Shown: positions 1 through 9,586, counted from the first letter of the stretch. The stretch: 64,000 nt of DNA from Streptomyces litmocidini (GCF_014649755.1 NZ_BMTQ01000010.1:124001-188000); one strand, 5' to 3'. The notes: generated by a model not told the origin, from the letters alone. Translations and numbers: made by a program.

Positions 1-1848
1 GACCTCCTCCGTACCGAAGTCGTGCGCTCCGGTGCCCAGCGGGGTCCCGGGCGGTCCGTCGAGAAAGGTGACGGTGCCGTCCGAGGTGGCGACGGCCGGC
101 GGCGGATGGCCGGCGCGGGCGATGACCCAGCCGCCGGTGGCCGGGTCGTGGACCGCGTAGACGCAGGTCGCCATCTCGTCCTCGCCGAGATCGGCCACGA
201 CCGCGTCCAGGGACCTGAGCATGCGGGCCGGTGCGATGTCGTGACGGGCCAGGGTCCTCACGGCGGTGCGCAGTTGACCCATGACGGCGGCGGCGTGGAT
301 GCCGTGGCCCATGACGTCGCCGATGACGAGGCCCGTCCGGCCGCCGGGCAGCGCGATGACGTCGAACCAGTCGCCGCCGACGTCGTGGGAGCTGGCGGGG
401 AGGTAGCGGCCGGTGAGTTCCAGGCCGGTGACGGCGGGAAGCTCGTTGTTGGTGAGGCTGCGCTGCAGGGTGAGGGCGGCCTCCCGCTGGGTGGTGTAGA
501 GGCGGGCGTTGTCGATGTTGAGGGCGGCCCGGGCGACGACCTCGTCGATGAGGACCCGGTCCTGCGCGTCGAAGGGCTCACGGGTCTTCAGCCGGGTCAC
601 CGTGACCGCCCCGAGCACCTGCCCCCGGGCCACCAGGGGGACCAGCCGGGCCGAGCCGATGCGGGTGGCGAGGTACGTCTGGAGCGCTTCGGTGCGCGGA
701 TCGGTGAAGAGCTCCGGGATGTCGGTCGTGCAGAGGTTCGTGGGCAGTCCGCGGTCGATGACCTGCTCGTACACGGTGTCGAGGGGGATCTGGAAGGTCT
801 GGCCCGGGGTGAGCAGGGCCGTGGGCGCGGTCGGGTCGGGGAAGCGGGCCGCGAGCCTGCGCAGCACGCCCCGGTTGGACTCGGCGGGATCGTCGGGTTC
901 GAGGACGGACTCCAGCATCTGCACGTCGGCCGAGTCGGCGAGTTGGGGCACGAGGAAGTCGACGACCTCCCCGGCGGTCTGCTTCAGGTCCAGGGTGGTG
1001 CCGATCCGGGCGCCGGCCTCGGCGAGCAGGGCGAAGCGCCGACGGGCGCGCTCGACCTCGATGTGCGCCTCCTGGCTCTCGGTGATGTCGACGAGGGAGG
1101 CGATGAGCCCGAGCGGCCGGGATTCGGTGCGGTCGACGAGCGGGGCGTACGAGCAGGACCAGATGTGGTCCCGGTCGGGGTCGGCGGGGGTACGGCCGAC
1201 CCGGCGGGCGTCCACCACGGCCCTGCCGCTCTCCAGTGCCTGGCGCATGAGCGATTCGAGCCCGGCGGCGTTGACGCCGGGCACGACCTCGGTGAGCCGG
1301 CGGCCCACGTGCCGGGCGGCCGACACGCCGTTCATCCGCGCCAGGGCGTCGTTGACGCGCAGGAAGCGCAGGTCGGGGCCGAGGAGGGCGAGCCCTATGG
1401 GCGACTGGGTGAAGAGGCTCTCCATCGCCGCCAGGTTCTCCCGCATCCGCAGGACCTCGGAGGTCTCCACCGCGATGAGCATCGCCCCCGGGCGTCCCTC
1501 GGGGTCGGCGGCCGGGACGATCCACATCTCCATGGCGACCGTGTGGCCGTCGCGGTGCCGGACGGGCAGCGTGCCGACCATGGTCTCGCCCGACTGGACG
1601 CGGTGGGTGAGCCGGTCGGCGAGCTCACGGTTGGCGTCGGGGACGAGGAGCGGGGTGGCGAGCCTTCCGAGGACGTGCTCCGGCCGGTGGCCGAGGAGGT
1701 CCTGCGCGGCGAGCGACCACTCGACGATGCGGCCCTCGGCGTCCTCCCGCCAGAGGGCGATCGGCAGCAGTTCGCGGAGCACGCCCGCGTCCCCGACGGC
1801 CGCACGGGGCGGCTGCGGGACCCTGCTCGACGACTGATGAGTCTCCAC
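1..1848 (-). CDS. PAS/GAF-domain SpoIIE-type PP2C phosphatase (C-terminus cut by window edge)
   Basis: This is a sensor-linked serine/threonine phosphatase of the kind that dephosphorylates anti-anti-sigma (STAS) proteins. Reading leftwards from a GTG at 1848, 616 codons stay open to the window edge. The order is a PAS domain (about residues 20-135, RIVEWSLAAQDLLGH), a second PAS (about 145-255, SPIGLALLGPDLRFLRVNDA), a GAF domain (about 280-410), then the start of the SpoIIE core with VGGDWFDVIALPGGR and GDVMGHGIHAAAVM, which carry metal-binding Asp residues. No transmembrane segment is seen, so it should be cytosolic. A weak GAGG precedes the start. The plus-strand frame across the same DNA is a high-GC shadow. 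Family assignment is secure; the signal sensed is unknown. Confidence 0.88.
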   Translation of the reverse strand, partial: METHQSSSRVPQPPRAAVGDAGVLRELLPIALWREDAEGRIVEWSLAAQDLLGHRPEHVLGRLATPLLVPDANRELADRLTHRVQSGETMVGTLPVRHRDGHTVAMEMWIVPAADPEGRPGAMLIAVETSEVLRMRENLAAMESLFTQSPIGLALLGPDLRFLRVNDALARMNGVSAARHVGRRLTEVVPGVNAAGLESLMRQALESGRAVVDARRVGRTPADPDRDHIWSCSYAPLVDRTESRPLGLIASLVDITESQEAHIEVERARRRFALLAEAGARIGTTLDLKQTAGEVVDFLVPQLADSADVQMLESVLEPDDPAESNRGVLRRLAARFPDPTAPTALLTPGQTFQIPLDTVYEQVIDRGLPTNLCTTDIPELFTDPRTEALQTYLATRIGSARLVPLVARGQVLGAVTVTRLKTREPFDAQDRVLIDEVVARAALNIDNARLYTTQREAALTLQRSLTNNELPAVTGLELTGRYLPASSHDVGGDWFDVIALPGGRTGLVIGDVMGHGIHAAAVMGQLRTAVRTLARHDIAPARMLRSLDAVVADLGEDEMATCVYAVHDPATGGWVIARAGHPPPAVATSDGTVTFLDGPPGTPLGTGAHDFGTEEV

Positions 1849-2270
1849 GCCTCGACCTACGCATCGGCCCGGCCCCGGGGGGCGCAATCCCTACCGAATC
1901 ACCCTAGCCGAGGAGGCGGGGGCGGGCGCTCCGCAGTGCGGCCGATCGGTAGGGCCGTTGTGCTCGTCCGGGCCGGTGGGGGCGGCGCGGGGGCGGGTGG
2001 GGTACTGGGTGGGGGCGCCGCGGGGCGGGGGTGGGGGGTGGGGGCGGGGTGCCGAGGGGAGGGACGGCGGGGTCGGCGCGGGGTTCCGTAGTTCTACGGA
2101 TGTGCGGGGCGGGGCGGGGATGCGAGAGTCGGTCCGACCTGTGTGGACGGGCGTGCCTCCGCGCCCCCTCGTCTCGGCTCACTTCCCTTCGTCTTCGGGA
2201 TCCCCTGTTCGTATCCGACGTCCTGGCCATGAACGTCGGCTCCCCCATCCAGTCCCCCGGAGCAGCCCGC
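1849..2270. other. Intergenic region with a strongly G-rich plus strand
   Basis: No convincing gene lies here. Between about 1970 and 2092 the plus strand is a succession of G runs of three to six bases, so it is a plausible G-quadruplex former. The segment separates the divergent phosphatase and TPR gene and must hold both promoters, but no clear -35/-10 pair can be picked by eye. Confidence 0.5.
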
Positions 2271-3935
2271 ATGAGCAGCCGCTCGCCCGAGGAGTTCCGT
2301 CTCGGCGCGTCGCCGTACGACCGGGGGCCCGGCCGCGGCAAGGAGCCGGAGGACGCGTACGAGCTGCTGCGCCGGGCCCGGCGGCTCACCGCCGAGGGGC
2401 ATCCCTCGGCCGGCGGCGCCTGGGAACGGGCGGCGCCGGCCCTGTGGCGCGTCGGCGGCTCCCTCACGCCCGGTGACCACGCCGACGCCCTGGACGCGAC
2501 CGCGTTCGCCTGCCGGGGCCGCGCCCGGCAGGCGGCGGCCCCGCTCTTCTCCCGCGCCGCCGACCTGCACGAACGGTCCGGGCAGCACGGCAAGGCGCTG
2601 GTCTCGCGCGCGCGGGCGCTGCTCGGTGCCCCGGAGCCGGGGGCGACGGTCTGCGCCGGTCTCGGGGAGCTGGGCAAGCGGGCGACCGCCCTGCACGCCG
2701 TCGGGCGGGCCACCGCCGCCGAGACCGCGACGGTGCTCCTGCTGCGCTGCCGGGCCCGCGCGGACCTCCTCGACACGGGACCCGACCCGGTCGCCGAGGC
2801 CGCCGCGCTGCGCGCGGATCTCGCGCGGCTCGTCTCCTTCGTCGCACCGCACCGGACGAGCCCGGCCGCCCTCGGCGTGCTCGCCGAGGCCCGTACGCTG
2901 CTCGGCCGCGTCACCGCGCCCGACGACCCGGCCGCCGCCCTCGTCCACCTGCGGACCGCGATGGCGGACCACCGCGCCGGGGGCCGACCGTGGCCGGCCG
3001 CCGAGGGCGTGCTCCTCCTCACCGGCCTGCTCCGTGCCACCGGCGCCCGTCAGGAGGCGGCCGCGCTCCTCCGTGCCGCTCTCGGCACGACGGCCTCCAG
3101 GGGGTGCCGTGCCGACCGGGCGCGGCTCTGTCTCGCCCTCGCGCGCACACCCGCCGGAGCCCCCGGCCGCCCGGCCGGGGACGAAGAGGTCTCCCTCCTC
3201 GGCGAGGCCGTCCGGCATGCCGACTCGGTGGCCGGGGACGGGCGGCTGAGCGTCCTCGCCCGCCTCGCGCTCGGCATCGCGCGGGCCGAGCGCGGCCGGT
3301 GGCGACAGGCCTCCGCCCTCCTGAGGGAGGTCCTGTCCGGCCTCGCCGAGGCCGAGGCCGGCGACGGAGACTGCTACGGCTACGGCTACGGCCATGAGGC
3401 GGCGCGCGTACGGGCCGGGGCCTGGCTCGCGTTCTGTGCGCTGGGCCTCGGCGAACCCGGCCGCGCGGCCCGGGAGTTCGCGCGCGTGGCGGCGGAGGCC
3501 CGCAGGTGGGACGACCTGCGCCACGGCGCGGCCCTGAGCGAGCTCACGGCGCGTGCGCTCGGCGCGGCGGGGTCGCCGGAGAAGGCGGCCCGTGCCCATG
3601 AGCGGGCCGCCGACCTGTGGCGGTCGGCCGGTGACCACGCCGCCGCGGCGCGCTCCCTGCGCACCCGCGCCCGGCAGGTGCGGAAGGCGTGGGGCGCGGC
3701 CGCCGCCGAGGTGGTCGAGGCGGAGGCCCGGCGGGAGGCGGGACGCGCGCGGCCGGGCGACGGCGAGGGGCCGGCCGGCCTCCGGGCGTGGCTGCGCGGG
3801 CTGCCCGAACCGTACGGGCCGCCCGGCCGCTACCAGGTGGACGTGTACGGCGAGGTGGGCGGGGCCGGAACCGGTCCCCTCGGCCCGCGGCGCCGTGAGG
3901 AGCAGGAAGTGACCCGAGTACAGGGGTGCGTGTGA
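2271..3935 (+). CDS. TPR-like helical repeat protein, translationally coupled to a Ser/Thr kinase
   Basis: This is a 554-residue, Ala/Arg/Leu-rich protein made of repeated helix pairs that look like degenerate tetratricopeptide repeats (for example AAPLFSRAADLHERSGQHG and KAARAHERAADLWRSAGDH). No signal peptide, membrane helix or catalytic motif is visible, so a cytosolic scaffolding role is the most I would infer. The ATG at 2271 is chosen because GGAG lies 8 nt upstream; an in-frame ATG at 2229 lacks a ribosome binding site. The stop codon overlaps the start of the next gene, a kinase, which points to co-translation and perhaps a partner or substrate relationship. A short Tyr-Gly repeat (YGYGYGH, about residue 370) is an oddity. 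Confidence 0.75.
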   Translation: MSSRSPEEFRLGASPYDRGPGRGKEPEDAYELLRRARRLTAEGHPSAGGAWERAAPALWRVGGSLTPGDHADALDATAFACRGRARQAAAPLFSRAADLHERSGQHGKALVSRARALLGAPEPGATVCAGLGELGKRATALHAVGRATAAETATVLLLRCRARADLLDTGPDPVAEAAALRADLARLVSFVAPHRTSPAALGVLAEARTLLGRVTAPDDPAAALVHLRTAMADHRAGGRPWPAAEGVLLLTGLLRATGARQEAAALLRAALGTTASRGCRADRARLCLALARTPAGAPGRPAGDEEVSLLGEAVRHADSVAGDGRLSVLARLALGIARAERGRWRQASALLREVLSGLAEAEAGDGDCYGYGYGHEAARVRAGAWLAFCALGLGEPGRAAREFARVAAEARRWDDLRHGAALSELTARALGAAGSPEKAARAHERAADLWRSAGDHAAAARSLRTRARQVRKAWGAAAAEVVEAEARREAGRARPGDGEGPAGLRAWLRGLPEPYGPPGRYQVDVYGEVGGAGTGPLGPRRREEQEVTRVQGCV

Positions 3936-5731
3936 ACAGAGTGATCGACGGCCGTTTCGAACTGGTGGAGCGGCTGGGCGGCGGGGGGATGGGGACGGTG
4001 TGGCGCGCCCGCGACCTGGCCCTCCACCGTGACGTGGCGGTCAAGGAGGTGCGCCCGCCGGACCCCGCGATGGCGGAGCACGACGTCGAGGGCGCCCGGA
4101 CCCTGCGGGCGCGCGTGCTGCGCGAGGCACGCGCCCTCGCCAGGATCGACCACCCCAACGTGGTGACGATCCATCACATCGTGGACGCGGGCGAGGGCAC
4201 CTACCCGTGGCTCGTGATGGAACTGGTCACCGGCGGCTCCCTCCAGGACCGGCTCGAACGGGGCACGATGACACCGGCCGAGGCCGCCGCGCTCGGCCGC
4301 GAGCTGCTGTCCGCCCTGCGCGCCGCCCACGAGCGGGACATCGAGCACCGCGACGTGAAACCCGCCAACGTCCTTCTGCGGCCGGACGGGCGGCCGGTGC
4401 TCACCGACTTCGGCATCGCGGCGATCCGCGAGTCCACCGTCCTGACGGCCTCGGGCTCCCTCATCGGTTCGCCCGACTACATGGCGCCCGAACGGATCCG
4501 CGGCGGCACGAGCGGCCCGGCCGCCGACCTCTGGTCGCTCGCCATGCTCCTGTACGTGGCGGTGGAGGGCCGTCACCCCCTGCGCCGGGAGAACACCCTG
4601 GCCACCCTCGCCGCCGTCCTCTCCGACGACGTGCCCCCTCCCCTGCGGGCCGGTGCGCTGACCGGCGTACTGACCCGGCTGCTCGTACGGGACCCTGCCG
4701 CCCGGCCCGACGCGGACGAGCTCGACCGTGCGCTGACGGCCGTCGCGACCGCCGCCTCTGCGGAGGGCTCGGTGGCGGAGGGGCCGGTGGCGGAGGGGTC
4801 GGTGGCGGAGGGCCCGGCGGCCGGGGGGACGACGGCCTCCGCAACGGGAGGGACGACCTCGTTCCGGATCGCACCACCGAACACCGCGCCGGAGGGCGCG
4901 GTGTCGGAAGGCGCGGCGGTGGACCTCGCACCGGTGGGGGCCACGCCGGCGGCAGGCACGCCGGTGACGGTCTCCCCTGCGGACGCAGCTCCGGTGGGAA
5001 CCGCTCCGGCGGGAACCCCTCCCGAGAGAACCGCCCCGGTGACGGGCGTGCCGTCCGGCGGCGGCGGACGGAGGCGGCGCGGGCCTCTCGGCCGCTTTCT
5101 GGGGGCGGCCGCCGTCGTCGTGCTCGCCGTCGGGATCCCCGTGGCCGCGATGAACGGGGAGTGGCGGCCGGCCGGCCCGGGGAGCGGGCCGAGCACCACC
5201 GCGCCCTCGCGGCAGGGCCCGGCCGCGCAGCACCCCGCCACCGCGTCGGCGTCCGCGGAGGGGACGGCCCCGGAGAAGCTCGACCTGCTGACGGCCGACG
5301 GGGTCCGGACCGCGGTGGCGGCCGTCAAGGCGGCCTCGGGCGGGGCGAAGGTCACCAGCTTCGTCGTGTACCCGGACTACGCGGTGGCCGAGTGCCTGGT
5401 CAAGGGCAGCACGAAGCGGTACGACCGGTACATGTACCGGGGCGGTGACGTGGCCGTCCGGCAGGGCCCCGGCGGCACCGCCTTCCCGGGCGCCGTCCCG
5501 GCCGACCTGGACGCGTTCTCGTGGGACGCTCTCCCGGCGCTCATGAAGCGCGCCGACAAGGAACTCGGCGTCGACGAGCCGACGAGCCGCTACCTCGTCC
5601 TCACGCCGGGTTCGACGCTCCTCGGCAGCGAGGCGGGGCTCAGCGTCTACCTGTCCGACACGTACGGCGTGGCCTATCTGACCGCCGACGCCAAGGGCCG
5701 GGTGACCGCCACCTATCCCCGCAAGGACTGA
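3926..5731 (+). CDS. Membrane-anchored eukaryotic-type serine/threonine protein kinase
   Basis: A Hanks-type kinase of the actinobacterial Pkn group. The N-terminal catalytic domain shows the glycine loop GGGGMGTVW, the ATP lysine in VAVKEV, the HRD loop (EHRDVKPANVLL), the DFG motif (TDFGIA) and the APE motif (YMAPERI). About residues 275-385 form a low-complexity Pro/Ala/Thr linker that includes short VAEGP/VAEGS repeats. A single hydrophobic helix at about 390-410 (FLGAAAVVVLAVGIPVAAM) follows a run of Arg, and the remaining ~190 residues should be outside the cell as a possible sensor; PASTA motifs are not evident. The start may be GTG 3926 or GTG 3932; the latter forms a GTGA overlap with the upstream TPR gene. 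It converges on the LAL regulator with a 19-bp overlap. Confidence 0.93.
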   Translation: MRVNRVIDGRFELVERLGGGGMGTVWRARDLALHRDVAVKEVRPPDPAMAEHDVEGARTLRARVLREARALARIDHPNVVTIHHIVDAGEGTYPWLVMELVTGGSLQDRLERGTMTPAEAAALGRELLSALRAAHERDIEHRDVKPANVLLRPDGRPVLTDFGIAAIRESTVLTASGSLIGSPDYMAPERIRGGTSGPAADLWSLAMLLYVAVEGRHPLRRENTLATLAAVLSDDVPPPLRAGALTGVLTRLLVRDPAARPDADELDRALTAVATAASAEGSVAEGPVAEGSVAEGPAAGGTTASATGGTTSFRIAPPNTAPEGAVSEGAAVDLAPVGATPAAGTPVTVSPADAAPVGTAPAGTPPERTAPVTGVPSGGGGRRRRGPLGRFLGAAAVVVLAVGIPVAAMNGEWRPAGPGSGPSTTAPSRQGPAAQHPATASASAEGTAPEKLDLLTADGVRTAVAAVKAASGGAKVTSFVVYPDYAVAECLVKGSTKRYDRYMYRGGDVAVRQGPGGTAFPGAVPADLDAFSWDALPALMKRADKELGVDEPTSRYLVLTPGSTLLGSEAGLSVYLSDTYGVAYLTADAKGRVTATYPRKD

Positions 5732-8715
5732 TCTGTCGCCCTCTCGTCCCGGACGACCAGCGAGGCCAGTCCCGCTCGGGTCTCCACCCCCGTCTTGCGG
5801 TAGACCCGGGCGACGTGGCTCTCGACCGTGCGGGGGCTCAGACAGAGCAGGTCGGCCACGGCCCGGTTGGTGAGCCCCTCCGCCACCAGGGCCGATATCT
5901 CCCGCTCGCGCGGGGTGAGGACGGCGAGCCTGCCGCCGGTGCCGTCGCCCCGGGACGGCACCGGCCGGACGCGGTCGGCCAGGTCCACGAGCATGCGGGC
6001 GTCCGCCCCGACCGCCAGCCGGCGGCCCGCGCGCCAGGAGCCGGCGGCCTGCTCCGCGTCGCCCGAGGCCTGGAACTGCGGGGCGGCGAGGAGCAGGCCC
6101 TGGGCCTCGCGCAGAACCGCACCGGAGCGCGCGCTGTCCGCCGCCGCCTCGGTGAACGTCCGCGCGGCGGCCGCCGGTTCGCCCCGCCGGGCCAGGACCC
6201 GGCCCCAGGCGCGCCGCGCCGCCCCCCTCTGGACGGGCAGCCCGAGCGACTCCGCCTCCGCGAGGGCCCTGCGGGCGGCCCGCTCGGCCTCCGGGAGGTC
6301 CCCGGCGGCGAGGGCGGCGCCCGTGAGGACTTCGAGGTAGCCGGGGCGCAGGGAGGGCTGGAGCCGGGAGAGGTCCCGGTCGCCCCCCGCGCGCAGGAGC
6401 ACCTCCCGCACCCGGTGCGGGTCCCGGTCGAGCGGGACGGTGTGGGCGAGCATGCAGCGGGCCTGGGTGGCCCACCAGCCTTCGGCGGTCCCGACGGTCG
6501 CCGCGGCCTCCTCGGCGGCGGCCGTCACCTCGGGGTCGCCGAGCGGCCGGGCGTGCAGGAGAACCGTGGCCCGGATCGCCCGGCTGAAGCCGACGAGTTC
6601 GGCGCCGCCCAGGGCGCGGGCCACCGCGAGGGCCTCCTCGGCCTGGCCGAGTGCGGTGCCGACCCGGCCCGTCAGGAGGTGGACGTACGCCGAGCAGAGC
6701 AGGAGCTGCGAGAGGGCGAAGGGGCGTCCGGCGCGGCGGGCCATCGCGACGCCCCGGGTGGCGTGCCGCTCGGCCGCCCCGTACCGCTCCAGGAAGGCCT
6801 CGCTCCAGCCGAGGCGCACCAACGACTCGGGGTGGTCGGCCAGTCGGCCGTCGGTGAAGGAGTCGGTGAGCGCCGCGGCCTCGGCGGCGTGGGCGCGGGC
6901 GGCCTCGGTCTCGCCCTCGTACGCCTCGCCGAGGGCGGTCAGCGTCAGGACCTCGGCCGTCCCCGCGTCGTCGTGGTGCCGCCGGGTCGCGTCGAGGGTC
7001 TCCGCGACCACGTGGCGGACCTCGGGGTAGCGGGCGGCGAACAGGGCGCGGCAGCCCCACTCGACGACGAGCCGGGTCCGCAGGTCCGGCCGGGGTCCGG
7101 GGGCCCGGGCCAGTTCGCGGCGGAGCAGGGCGTCCGCCTCGGGGTAGCGGCCGAGGTGTCGCTCCGTGAACGCGCAGAGCAGCACGGCCGAGGTCCGTGG
7201 CTCCGCGTCCTCCGTTCCTCCCTCGCCGCGGCCGTCGTCGATGAGGTGGTGGAGGAGGTTCCGGCTCTCCGCGACGCGTCCCGCCGAGCCCAGGGCGCCG
7301 GCCCGCTTGAGCGTCAGCTCACGCCGGGTGCCGTGGTGTTCGGGGGCGTCGGGCAGCAGGTCGAGCACGGCGCCCAGCCAGTCGGCGGCGCGCGAGGGGT
7401 CGGCCGCCGTGATCCGCTCGGCGGCCTCGACCAGTTCGGCGGCCGTGGCCGGATCCCAGACGGTCGCGGCCCGCACGAGGTGCGGGGCCCGCTCGGTCAC
7501 GGGCGCTCCGGCCGCCGCGAGCGCCGCGGCGGCCCGCCGGTGCAACTCCCTGCGACGCCAGGGATCGAGTGCGCCCAGCAGCAGCTCGGACAGTGCGGGA
7601 TGCCGGGGCGCGAGGACACGCCCGTCGTGCCCGGCCCGGACGAGATCCCGCCGGACGAGCTCCCGCAGCGCCGCGCCGACCCCCGCCGGCACGGACGGGC
7701 ACGGCGCCCCGCCGATCCCCGCCGGGACCGGACCGGCAGCCTCCCGGTCCGCCGGACGCGGCTCTCCGTCGCTCCCCTGCCCGGCCGGCCGTCCCGCGTC
7801 CCCGCCGGGTCCCCGCCGGGGCGCCGGATGCGGGTCCGCGCCGGCGTCCTCGCGGGTGACGGCCGCGAGCAGTTCGGGAGTCGCGCGGGGGCCGAGTACC
7901 GCCGTGGCCTCCACGAGCGACCGCTCCGTCGGACCCAGCGGGGCGAGTTCGTCGAACAGGGCGGCCATCGGTCCGGGGCCGGGCGCCCCGCCCCGGTGCG
8001 TCCGGGTGAGGGCGAGTGCGCGGTGGTAGAGCGGGTTTCCGCCGCTGGCGGCGTGGAGGTCCCTCGCCTGCTCGGGCGGCAGCCCGGCGCCGGGCCCCTG
8101 GGCGCACTCCTCGGGCGTCAACGGGCCCAGCACCAGCCTCGTGAGGGTCCCCGCGTCGTCGGCGCGCGCGAGGGCGGAGGCCAGGGCGGGTGGTGTCTGG
8201 CGCTCGCGCCGGGCCAGGACGAGGAGGAGGGGCGCCCTCGGCGGGTGCCGGAGGAGGTGGTCCACGAGCGCGACGGAGGAGGCGTCCGCGCCGTGGAGGT
8301 CGTCGAGCAGGAGCACGAGCCCGGGTGCCGGGACCCGCCCCAGCGCCGCCGCGATCCGGCGCACCGGCGCCGCGTGCTCGACGAGTTCCGCGAGCCCGGC
8401 CAGGTCCGGTGCCGTAGCGTGGTCCTGGGGGTCCAGGTCGGCGAAGGCGTCCACGAAGGGCTGGTAGGGGGTGCCGTCCGCGGGGGCCGAGCCCGCCCGG
8501 CCGTGCAGGACGGTCGCGCCGCACCGCCTGGCCCGTACCGCGAACTCGGTGAGGAGGCGGGTCTTCCCGATGCCCGGCTCGCCCGTGACGTCCACGGCCG
8601 CCGGGGCCCTCCCGTCGGCCCGGGCGCGCGACAGCCCGTCGAGCCGGGCGAGTGCGCGCTCGCGTCCGGCGAAGGGCGCGCGGTCGGCGCGCCCCGGATC
8701 CGTGAAAGTGTCCAC
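5713..8715 (-). CDS. Large ATP-binding LuxR-family (LAL) transcriptional regulator
   Basis: A 1000-residue regulator of the LAL/MalT-like class. Near the N-terminus is an AAA/NB-ARC-like ATPase with Walker A GEPGIGKTRLL (about residues 46-56) and a Walker B region LVLLLDDLHGAD (about 131-142). The long middle is helical repeat (TPR-like) sequence expected to bind a ligand or partner. The C-terminus (about 930-995) is a LuxR helix-turn-helix, LTPREREISALVAEGLTNRAV followed by SPRTVESHV. A Gly/Pro/Asp-rich insertion occurs at about 290-340. LAL proteins usually activate catabolic or specialised-metabolite genes, but no cluster adjoins this one, so the target is unknown. The 3' end overlaps the convergent kinase by 19 bp. 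Confidence 0.92.
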   Translation of the reverse strand: MDTFTDPGRADRAPFAGRERALARLDGLSRARADGRAPAAVDVTGEPGIGKTRLLTEFAVRARRCGATVLHGRAGSAPADGTPYQPFVDAFADLDPQDHATAPDLAGLAELVEHAAPVRRIAAALGRVPAPGLVLLLDDLHGADASSVALVDHLLRHPPRAPLLLVLARRERQTPPALASALARADDAGTLTRLVLGPLTPEECAQGPGAGLPPEQARDLHAASGGNPLYHRALALTRTHRGGAPGPGPMAALFDELAPLGPTERSLVEATAVLGPRATPELLAAVTREDAGADPHPAPRRGPGGDAGRPAGQGSDGEPRPADREAAGPVPAGIGGAPCPSVPAGVGAALRELVRRDLVRAGHDGRVLAPRHPALSELLLGALDPWRRRELHRRAAAALAAAGAPVTERAPHLVRAATVWDPATAAELVEAAERITAADPSRAADWLGAVLDLLPDAPEHHGTRRELTLKRAGALGSAGRVAESRNLLHHLIDDGRGEGGTEDAEPRTSAVLLCAFTERHLGRYPEADALLRRELARAPGPRPDLRTRLVVEWGCRALFAARYPEVRHVVAETLDATRRHHDDAGTAEVLTLTALGEAYEGETEAARAHAAEAAALTDSFTDGRLADHPESLVRLGWSEAFLERYGAAERHATRGVAMARRAGRPFALSQLLLCSAYVHLLTGRVGTALGQAEEALAVARALGGAELVGFSRAIRATVLLHARPLGDPEVTAAAEEAAATVGTAEGWWATQARCMLAHTVPLDRDPHRVREVLLRAGGDRDLSRLQPSLRPGYLEVLTGAALAAGDLPEAERAARRALAEAESLGLPVQRGAARRAWGRVLARRGEPAAAARTFTEAAADSARSGAVLREAQGLLLAAPQFQASGDAEQAAGSWRAGRRLAVGADARMLVDLADRVRPVPSRGDGTGGRLAVLTPREREISALVAEGLTNRAVADLLCLSPRTVESHVARVYRKTGVETRAGLASLVVRDERATDQSLRG

Positions 8716-9102
8716 GTACAGTCCCCCTGCCCCGTACCCGCCCCTGTTCCCGTCCCTCTCGGTTCTCAGTTGTACGGCACGCCGCCGACAACGGCCTCAG
8801 CCGGTGGCGAGGGCCCCGGAGGCGCGGGGCTGTGGCGACGGCGCCGTCCCGGCCCCTGGTGGCCGGTCTCCCGAGGGCTCGACGACGGCCGCCGGCATGC
8901 TGTCGAAGCCGTTCCGGGGTGGTCTGCGGAGGGGGCGGTTCTCGCCCCAGGTGATGGTCCGGCCCGCGGCGATCAAGGTGGCGGTGGACCCGGCCGGTGG
9001 GCGGCCCCGCGCTGTGGGTGCGGGTCCCGGGCGCCGGCGCGGAGGCCCTCGCCCGGCCGGCGCGGCGCCACGGGGGCCGGTGGTCCCCGGGGCCCGTGGG
9101 GT
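8716..9102. other. Intergenic region with a short coding-like minus-strand fragment
   Basis: No complete gene is seen. The part next to the LAL start should hold its promoter. On the minus strand, roughly 8985 down to about 8815, one frame reads as an orderly peptide (TLIAAGRTITWGENRPLRR, then PPRNGFDSM) with G/C-ending codons and a stop, but there is no credible upstream coding sequence. It looks like the decayed C-terminal tail of a lost gene; I do not recognise the family. Confidence 0.4.
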
Positions 9103-9537
9103 TCAGGGGTGCATCCGGGCTCCCTTCAGCACCTTGTCGACCGCGTTGCGCGGCCCGTACACGGCGAGGCCGGCCAGATCGAGCCGTCCGGTGCCCACGG
9201 CCCGTACGGCGGCGCGGTTGTCGCGGTCGTTGCCGGTGGCGAAGAGGTCGGTCGTGAACACCGCCCGGGGCAGCGCGCGGGAGAGGGCGCGGCCGTGCGC
9301 GGTGGTCAGCGTCTCCTCGGTGCCCTCGAAGACCAGGACGGGCTGTCGGAACATCGGCAGGTACGGGGTGTCGTCGGCGTCGGCGTACGGCTCGCCGATC
9401 ACCTCGGGGAGCTCCGTGCCGAGTCCGCTGACCAGGAAGGCCGTCACGTTCAGCCGCTGCCAGGTCTCCAGGTCCTCGCGCAGCAGCACGGCGATCTTGG
9501 TGTCGAAACGTACGGGCGTGTCGTCGGTCGTCGTCAT
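9103..9537 (-). CDS. DUF2000-type protein
   Basis: A 144-residue soluble protein resembling the DUF2000 family: it opens with FDTKIAVLLREDLETWQRLNV, then ends in a segment (FATGNDRDNRAAVRAVG) like the conserved C-terminal part of that family. The molecular function of DUF2000 is not established. The ATG at 9537 is chosen over an upstream extension because it starts the conserved domain. It is transcribed divergently from an AraC-family regulator with only 49 bp between the two starts, so it is a likely direct target of that regulator. Confidence in the family name is moderate. Confidence 0.72.
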   Translation of the reverse strand: MTTTDDTPVRFDTKIAVLLREDLETWQRLNVTAFLVSGLGTELPEVIGEPYADADDTPYLPMFRQPVLVFEGTEETLTTAHGRALSRALPRAVFTTDLFATGNDRDNRAAVRAVGTGRLDLAGLAVYGPRNAVDKVLKGARMHP

Positions 9538-9574
9538 GCCCCGAGACTGCCGCCGGTCCCGTCGCGCGGTCTTG

Positions 9575-9580
9575 TACATT
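9575..9580 (+). promoter_or_regulatory. -10-like hexamer TACATT of the AraC regulator
   Basis: TACATT ends 6 nt before the ATG at 9587, and no Shine-Dalgarno sequence lies in front of that ATG. This spacing would place transcription start at the A of ATG, giving a leaderless message. No good -35 is visible. Confidence 0.4.
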
Positions 9581-9586
9581 CCTTGC

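Noticed and set aside
22..2091. Long plus-strand ORF across the phosphatase
   Set aside because: It is the high-GC shadow of the minus-strand PAS/GAF/SpoIIE gene; its sequence is Gly/Arg/Asp/Glu-rich with no domain.
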